From: Pelodera strongyloides
Lineage: Eukaryota > Nematoda > Chromadorea > Rhabditida > Rhabditidae
Reading direction: 5' to 3'
Assembly: GCA_036852015.1 (NCBI GenBank)
Contig: JAANDG010000007.1
Location: 124,001 to 188,000, forward strand
DNA length: 64,000 nucleotides
This document shows, in pieces, positions 54,401 to 63,400 of this stretch; position 1 is the first letter of the stretch, and every line of letters starts with the position of its first letter. The notes under the pieces were generated by a model that was not told the origin of the DNA, made no database searches, and was given only the letters and a program-made list of their open reading frames with translations. A program made the position numbers and the translations under genes.

Positions 54401-57400
54401 CAAGCCTGTCGGACCTGATGGACAACCTCTTCCAACTGACAGTCAAGGTCAATATGTCGTTGTGCCCACAGGAGAACCAGCAGTTACCTCTGTACTTCCA
54501 ACAGATGCTAGCGGTTTGGCCGTTGTACCTGTTGTCGGACCTGATGGATCCCCACTACCAACTGACAAATCAGGAAACTTTATTGCCGCAGATGGATCAG
54601 TGATCGAACACGATGAAGATGGAAAGCCTATTGGCCCCGATGGTGAGGTATTGCCAACAGACGAGTCGGGATCTTACGTCTATCCTGCAATTGGCCCCGA
54701 CGGAAGTCCACTGCCGACTGATGAACAGCACAGACCGATCTACCCGGTGATTGGACCTGATGGATCTCCATTGCCAACCGATGAAGCCGGAAAACTTGTC
54801 GCTGCTGACGGTTCCGTCGTGGAACGTGATGACGAAGGCAAGCCGATTGGTCCCGATGGTGAGGTTCTACCAACTGATGCATCTGGATTCTACATATATC
54901 CCGCCATCGGACCATACGGAAAGCCCGCTTCCCACCGATGAACAACACCGACCGATCTATCCCGTTGTTGGACCAGATGGAACGCCGATGCCGACCGATG
55001 CAAGTGGAGCTGCCATTGGCCCGGACGGAGAACTTATTCCAACCGATGCTTCCGGCAAGCCTGTCGGACCTGATGGACAACCTCTTCCAACTGACAGTCA
55101 AGGTCAATATGTCGTTGTGCCCACAGGAGAACCAGCAGTTACCTCTGTACTTCCAACAGATGCTAGCGGTTTGGCCGTTGTACCTGTTGTCGGACCTGAT
55201 GGATCCCCACTACCAACTGACGGATCAGGAAACTTTATTGCCGCAGATGGATCAGTGATCGAACACGATGAAGATGGAAAGCCTATTGGCCCCGATGGTG
55301 AGGTATTGCCAACAGACGAGTCGGGATCTTACGTCTATCCTGCAATTGGCCCCGACGGAAGTCCACTGCCTACTGATGAACAGCACAGACCGATCTACCC
55401 GGTGATTGGACCTGATGGATCTCCATTGCCAACCGATGAAGCCGGAAAACTTGTCGCTGCTGACGGTTCCGTCGTGGAACGTGATGACGAAGGCAAGCCG
55501 ATTGGTCCCGATGGTGAGGTTCTACCAACTGATGCATCTGGATTCTACATATATCCCGCCATCGGACCATACGGAAGCCCGCTTCCCACCGATGAACAAC
55601 ACCGACCGATCTATCCCGTTGTTGGACCAGATGGAACGCCGATGCCGACCGATGCAAGTGGAGCTGCCATTGGCCCGGACGGAGAACTTATTCCAACCGA
55701 TGCTTCCGGCAAGCCTGTCGGACCTGATGGACAACCTCTTCCAACTGACAGTCAAGGTCAATATGTCGTTGTGCCCACAGGAGAACCAGCAGTTACCTCT
55801 GTACTTCCAACAGATGCTAGCGGTTTGGCCGTTGTACCTGTTGTCGGACCTGATGGATCCCCACTACCAACTGACGGATCAGGAAACTTTATTGCCGCAG
55901 ATGGATCAGTGATCGAACACGATGAAGATGGAAAGCCTATTGGCCCCGATGGTGAGGTATTGCCAACAGACGAGTCGGGATCTTACGTCTATCCTGCAAT
56001 TGGCCCCGACGGAAGTCCACTGCCTACTGATGAACAGCACAGACCGATCTACCCGGTGATTGGACCTGATGGATCTCCATTGCCAACCGATGAAGCCGGA
56101 AAACTTGTCGCTGCTGACGGTTCCGTCGTGGAACGTGATGACGAAGGCAAGCCGATTGGTCCCGATGGTGAGGTTCTACCAACTGATGCATCTGGATTCT
56201 ACATATATCCCGTCATCGGACCATACGGAAGCCCGCTTCCCACCGATGAACAACACCGACCGATCTATCCCGTTGTTGGACCAGATGGAACGCCGATGCC
56301 GACCGATGCAAGTGGAGCTGCCATTGGCCCGGACGGAGAACTTATTCCAACCGATGCTTCCGGCAAGCCTGTCGGACCTGATGGACAACCTCTTCCAACT
56401 GACAGTCAAGGTCAATATGTCGTTGTGCCCACAGGAGAACCAGCAGTTACCTCTGTACTTCCAACAGATGCTAGCGGTTTGGCCGTTGTACCTGTTGTCG
56501 GACCTGATGGATCCCCACTACCAACTGACGGATCAGGAAACTTTATTGCCGCAGATGGATCAGTGATCGAACACGATGAAGATGGAAAGCCTATTGGCCC
56601 CGATGGTGAGGTATTGCCAACAGACGAGTCGGGATCTTACGTCTATCCTGCAATTGGCCCCGACGGAAGTCCACTGCCGACTGATGAACAGCACAGACCG
56701 ATCTACCCGGTGATTGGACCTGATGGATCTCCATTGCCAACCGATGAAGCCGGAAAACGTGTCACTGCTGACGGTTCCGTCGTGGAACGTGATGACGAAG
56801 GCAAGCCGATTGGTCCCGATGGTGAGGTTCTACCAACTGATGCATCTGGATTCTACATATATCCCGCCATCGGACCATACGGAAGTCCGCTTCCCACCGA
56901 TGAACAACACCGACCGATCTATCCCGTTGTTGGACCAGATGGAACGCCGATGCCGACCGATGCAAGTGGAGCTGCCATTGGCCCGGACGGAGAACTTATT
57001 CCAACCGATGCTTCCGGCAAGCCTGTCGGACCTGATGGACAACCTCTTCCAACTGACAGTCAAGGTCAATATGTCGTTGTGCCCACAGGAGAACCAGCAG
57101 TTACCTCTGTACTTCCCAACAGATGCTAGCGGTTTGGCCGTTGTACCTGTTGTCGGACCTGATGGATCCCCACTACCAACTGACGGATCAGGAAACTTTA
57201 TTGCCGCAGATGGATCAGTGATCGAACACGATGAAGATGGAAAGCCTATTGGCCCCGATGGTGAGGTATTGCCAACAGACGAGTCGGGATCTTACGTCTA
57301 TCCTGCAATTGGCCCCGACGGAAGTCCACTGCCTACTGATGAACAGCACAGACCGATCTACCCGGTGATTGGACCTGATGGATCTCCATTGCCAACCGAT

Positions 57401-60400
57401 GAAGCCGGAAAACTTGTCGCTGCTGACGGTTCCGTCGTGGAACGTGATGACGAAGGCAAGCCGATTGGTCCCGATGGTGAGGTTCTACCAACTGATGCAT
57501 CTGGATTCTACATATATCCCGCCATCGGACCATACGGAAGCCCGCTTCCCACCGATGAACAACACCGACCGATCTATCCCGTTGTTGGACCAGATGGAAC
57601 GCCGATGCCGACCGATGCAAGTGGAGCTGCCATTGGCCCGGACGGAGAACTTATTCCAACCGATGCTTCCGGCAAGCCTGTCGGACCTGATGGACAACCT
57701 CTTCCAACTGACAGTCAAGGTCAATATGTCGTTGTGCCCACAGGAGAACCAGCAGTTACCTCTGTACTTCCAACAGATGCTAGCGGTTTGGCCGTTGTAC
57801 CTGTTGTCGGACCTGATGGATCCCCACTACCAACTGACGGATCAGGAAACTTTATTGCCGCAGATGGATCAGTGATCGAACACGATGAAGATGGAAAGCC
57901 TATTGGCCCCGATGGTGAGGTATTGCCAACAGACGAGTCGGGATCTTACGTCTATCCTGCAATTGGCCCCGACGGAAGTCCACTGCCTACTGATGAACAG
58001 CACAGACCGATCTACCCGGTGATTGGACCTGATGGATCTCCATTGCCAACCGATGAAGCCGGAAAACTTGTCGCTGCTGACGGTTCCGTCGTGGAACGTG
58101 ATGACGAAGGCAAGCCGATTGGTCCCGATGGTGAGGTTCTACCAACTGATGCATCTGGATTCTACATATATCCCGCCATCGGACCATACGGAAGCCCGCT
58201 TCCCACCGATGAACAACACCGACCGATCTATCCCGTTGTTGGACCAGATGGAACGCCGATGCCGACCGATGCAAGTGGAGCTGCCATTGGCCCGGACGGA
58301 GAACTTATTCCAACCGATGCTTCCGGCAAGCCTGTCGGACCTGATGGACAACCTCTTCCAACTGACAGTCAAGGTCAATATGTCGTTGTGCCCACAGGAG
58401 AACCAGCAGTTACCTCTGTACTTCCAACAGATGCTAGCGGTTTGGCCGTTGTACCTGTTGTCGGACCTGATGGATCCCCACTACCAACTGACGGATCAGG
58501 AAACTTTATTGCCGCAGATGGATCAGTGATCGAACACGATGAAGATGGAAAGCCTATTGGCCCCGATGGTGAGGTATTGCCAACAGACGAGTCGGGATCT
58601 TACGTCTATCCTGCAATTGGCCCCGACGGAAGTCCACTGCCGACTGATGAACAGCACAGACCGATCTACCCGGTGATTGGACCTGATGGATCTCCATTGC
58701 CAACCGATGAAGCCGGAAAACTTGTCGCTGCTGACGGTTCCGTCGTGGAACGTGATGACGAAGGCAAGCCGATTGGTCCCGATGGTGAGGTTCTACCAAC
58801 TGATGCATCTGGATTCTACATATATCCCGCCATCGGACCATACGGAAGCCCGCTTCCCACCGATGAACAACACCGACCGATCTATCCCGTTGTTGGACCA
58901 GATGGAACGCCGATGCCGACCGATGCAAGTGGAGCTGCCATTGGCCCGGACGGAGAACTTATTCCAACCGATGCTTCCGGCAAGCCTGTCGGACCTGATG
59001 GACAACCTCTTCCAACTGACAGTCAAGGTCAATATGTCGTTGTGCCCACAGGAGAACCAGCAGTTACCTCTGTACTTCCCAACAGATGCTAGCGGTTTGG
59101 CCGTTGTACCTGTTGTCGGACCTGATGGATCCCCACTACCAACTGACGGATCAGGAAACTTTATTGCCGCAGATGGATCAGTGAATCGAACACGATGAAG
59201 ATGGAAAGCCTATTGGCCCCGATGGTGAGGTATTGCCAACAGACGAGTCGGGATCTTACGTCTATCCTGCAATTGGCCCCGACGGAAGTCCACTGCCGAC
59301 TGATGAACAGCACAGACCGATCTACCCGGTGATTGGACCTGATGGATCTCCATTGCCAACCGATGAAGCCGGAAAACTTGTCGCTGCTGACGGTTCCGTC
59401 GTGGAACGTGATGACGAAGGCAAGCCGATTGGTCCCGATGGTGAGGTTCTACCAACTGATGCATCTGGATTCTACATCTATCCCGTCATCGGACCATACG
59501 GAAGCCCGCTTCCCACCGATGAACAACACCGACCGATCTATCCCGTTGTTGGTCCAGATGGAACGCCGATGCCGACTGATGCAAGTGGAGCTGCCATTGG
59601 CCCGGACGGAGAACTTATTCCAACGGATGCTTCCGGCAAGCCTGTCGGACCTGATGGACAACCTCTTCCAACTGACAGTCAAGGTCAATATGTCGTTGTG
59701 CCCACAGGAGAACCAGCAGTTACCTCTGTACTTCCAACAGATGCTAGCGGTTTGGCCGTTGTACCTGTTGTCGGACCTGATGGATCCCCACTACCAACTG
59801 ACGGATCAGGAAACTTTATTGCCGCAGATGGATCAGTGATCGAACACGATGAAGATGGAAAGCCTATTGGCCCCGATGGTGAGGTATTGCCAACAGACGA
59901 GTCGGGATCTTACGTCTATCCTGCAATTGGCCCCGACGGAAGTCCACTGCCGACTGATGAACAGCACAGACCGATCTACCCAGTGATTGGACGTGATGGA
60001 TCTCCAATGCCAACTGATGAAGATGGAAAACTTGTCGCAGCTGACGGTTCGGTTGTAGAACGTGACGACGAAGGAAGGCCCATTGGTCCCGATGGTGAGG
60101 TTCTACCAACTGATGCATCTGGATTCTACATCTATCCCGCCATCGGACCATACGGAAGCCCGCTTCCCACCGATGAACAACACCGACCGATTTATCCCGT
60201 TTTTGGACCAGATGGAACGCCGATGCCGACTGATGCAAGTGGAGCTGCCATTGGCCCGGACGGAGAACTTATTCCAACCGATGCTTCCGGCAAGCCTGTC
60301 GGACCTGATGGACAACCTCTTCCAACTGACAGTCAAGGTCAATTCGTCGCCCAAGATATCGTGGATTCTCGGTTCACATCCACAGACTTACCGCAAGAAC

Positions 60401-63400
60401 CTCAGTATCGTACCTGCTCGCTACAAAATGCGTCTGTGGACATTATGATAGCTGTCGATAGTGTTATGGATGCCACAAAGCTTGCCAAAGTGAAAGATGC
60501 ACTCGCAAATTTCGTGAATACTATTGACTTGAGTCCAGATGCAAATAATTTGGGCCTTTTGGAGTTCCACGAATCTGTAACTGAACCAATACCTCTCTCC
60601 GGGTATCCTGAAAAGGGTCACATTGTGAGCATCATTAACGACATGGAGGCAAAAGAAAGTACCCTGGAAACGTCGGCGTTTTTGGCTGTCGAAGCGGCCC
60701 TTCAGCAGTTCAGAATGTTCAGTGTCGATACAGCCGGGAAACTGTTGATTATCATCGGCGAAGATATAGATGGGTAAGCTTTTTTGCAACAAAAACTGAA
60801 TTTTTCATTGCAATAAAAAAAACGGTTTCTGTGTGGGTTAAAATACATATTTGAGTTAGGACTGACAAAGTTTGATTAAAGCTACCTTACTCTGTTCTTC
60901 TGCACGTTTCCCGCGAAACAAAAATAAATCCCGCGTTCCCTGGCAGGCTAGCACACAATCCCAAGCAATAAGAAAAGTCGCATATTTCCTGACAGACTAG
61001 CCAATCATGTCCCTCAATTAAAGGGTGAGGTCCACCTCAGAAAACAAAAAAAAGTTATTTTTATTAGATTCCCCGTGTCTGCATCTATCAGAATAGCTAA
61101 AACAAATTTGGCAGAATATTATTTCCAACCAAATATGGAGCAAAAAATGGCTCTCCAGTACCATTATTACATAGGCGTTGACAGGGTGAGGTGCATGATA
61201 AACCGCGTTTTCGCGACCGTTGTTTGGGAACTAAAAACGGCGGTATTCTGACTGTGCGTTTGTTGATTTTTAAACCGTGCGTTTTATTTTATTTGCCAAG
61301 CTAATGGGGTTTGCAAGTATGCCAAAAACCGCGAGTTTTCCTTGCAAGTATCAATTCGCAAAATCGTGTGCTTTTTACACACTTTTATCGTAATTTTGGC
61401 ACATCCGCACTATAGAAAATCCGCCATCAAAGACATTTTTTGTTGAACAATTGGTCCCGTGGCGATCGGTCGTAAAAACTGCCTGTAGATATGCTCGTGT
61501 AGTGACAAGATACGGTAAATTTTGCGATACTTGCATGGAAAATCGGGCATACTTGCAAACCCCATAAACAACCCATATTTAATCCAGTCTTCGTCATTTG
61601 CATGATACCGTAGTTATTTTTCAACTTATTTTTTTCGTTGTATTTTTTCGTTTCTTCACAGCCAAAACGTAAAAAAAGGTACCAGACTACCGTAATCAGC
61701 GGTACTCAAGCTGGAAAATTTTTTGCTCGATATATGATTGGAAATAATTTTCTGCCAATTTTCTTTTAGTTTTTCTGGTGGATACAGACTCCTTGAATCT
61801 AATAAAAATAATAACTTTTTGGTTTTCTGAGGTGGACCTCACCCTTTAAACATATTGCAAGCAAGGCCTTGTGTTAGCGGCAAGGCCCCTGATTAGCGCT
61901 CGCAATAAGGACGGAATCCCGTGTTTCCCGCTTGTTTGAGAGGAAACGTGGGATTGCGATTACCGCTAAACTGCGAATGAGGAACATAGTATTTCCCGCG
62001 CATCTAGCCTGGGTTAACAATGCATAAGCATTCGAGTGTTACGAGCAACTGCATAAAGCATTTTGCATAATGCACGGAGTTATTAATCTCGCTCACGTCA
62101 AATGTTATGGTAACACTTCGCTTGCAAAAGTACGTTTTCCGGAAACTCGGGCGATAATTATTCGGGCTTCCAGGCTAGTTAGTACTATGAAATAAAGCTC
62201 ACGTGTAAATTCCTGTGGCGAACCGGAATATTATGGGAAAATGACAAAACAAATTGATTTCCTCGTCTGCCCGACCCTTCAACTATACGAACAAAATCAC
62301 GTTAACTGCACCGCATGAAACATAAAACTAAGCAAGTTATTTGGCAAAAACAAACGGCACGAACATATTGTAGCCACATAGAAAGGCACGCGTTTATGCC
62401 GCTACATATATCGAAAATTCAATAATCTTTATCTGTGGTAAGTTTTCGATGACAGTTTTTGCCAAATAAATATCGATTTTCATGAAATCCAGTTTTCTTA
62501 GTGGGATCAAAGAGCTCATGTGCAGAATGTGTGAAATTTACACCATATCTGGTCTTTAGTGCGACTGATCCTATAAGCAGTGTTTTCTTATCACGACTTC
62601 CATGGAAAATTGATTTATTTTCAGAGCAGGAATTTCTTACGATGGACTTGTTTCCGCTGACGTCAAAACATTGATAATTTACGACGAATCAACGGAAGAC
62701 CAAACCAACCTGTCCAAAATATCTGTTGAGAATATAATTATGGCAGTCGAAAATGTTTGCCGTAAAAGTTCAACAATGTTCCCCGCAAGGAAAGACGCTT
62801 TTGCGACATTGCCGATTGATCTGAGTGTTGTCGGTGCAACAACATCAACATCAAGAGAATTGGAAATTGAGCGCGAGCCAATCCATGCCATTGTTGGACC
62901 AGATGGAACGCCGATGCCGACTGATGCAAGTGGAGCTGCCATTGGCCCGGACGGAGAACTTATTCCAACCGATGCTTCCGGCAAGCCTGTCGGACCTGAT
63001 GGACAACCTCTTCCAACCGACAGTCAAGGTCAATTTGTCGTTGTGCCCACAGGAGCACCAGCAGTTACCTCTGTACTTCCAACAGATGCTAGCGGTTTGG
63101 CCGTTGTACCTGTTGTCGGACCTGATAGATCCCCACTACCAACTGACGGATCAGGAAACTTTATTGCCGCAGATGGATCAGTGATCGAACACGATGAAGA
63201 TGGAAAGCCTATTGGCCCTGATGGTGAGGTATTGCCAACAGACGAGTCGGGATCTTACGTCTATCCTGCAATTGGTCCCTACGGAAGTCCACTGCCGACC
63301 GATGAACAGCACAGACCGATCTACCCAGTGATTGGACCTGATGGATCTCCAATGCCAACTGATGAAGATGGAAAACTTGTCGCAGCTGACGGTTCGGTTG

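Larger units (their letters stand above)
60891..61990. repeat. Dispersed repeat, interrupted by nested elements (intron 60)
   Basis: The flanks 60891-61017 and 61850-61990 together match the repeat at 28946-29220. The middle is the TTAA element 61018-61849. The remainder of intron 60 (61991-62624) shows no recognised feature. Confidence 0.8.

Noticed and set aside
34903..60343. Dozens of 60-170 residue reading frames in other frames and on the minus strand across the arrays
   Set aside because: The units are multiples of three and lack stops in several frames, so each shadow frame recurs at 438 or 654 bases. The true frame is fixed by splice phase and VWA/EGF continuity.
34903..60343. CRISPR-like array or noncoding satellite
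   Set aside because: Repeats are long, directly adjacent without spacers, and keep one reading frame between splice sites in a eukaryotic gene.
33718..60773. dig-1 as a pseudogene because of frameshifts
   Set aside because: All shifts are +1 in homogeneous repeats. Every exon outside them is open with matching phases, and the shifts cancel or must be removed for phase agreement.
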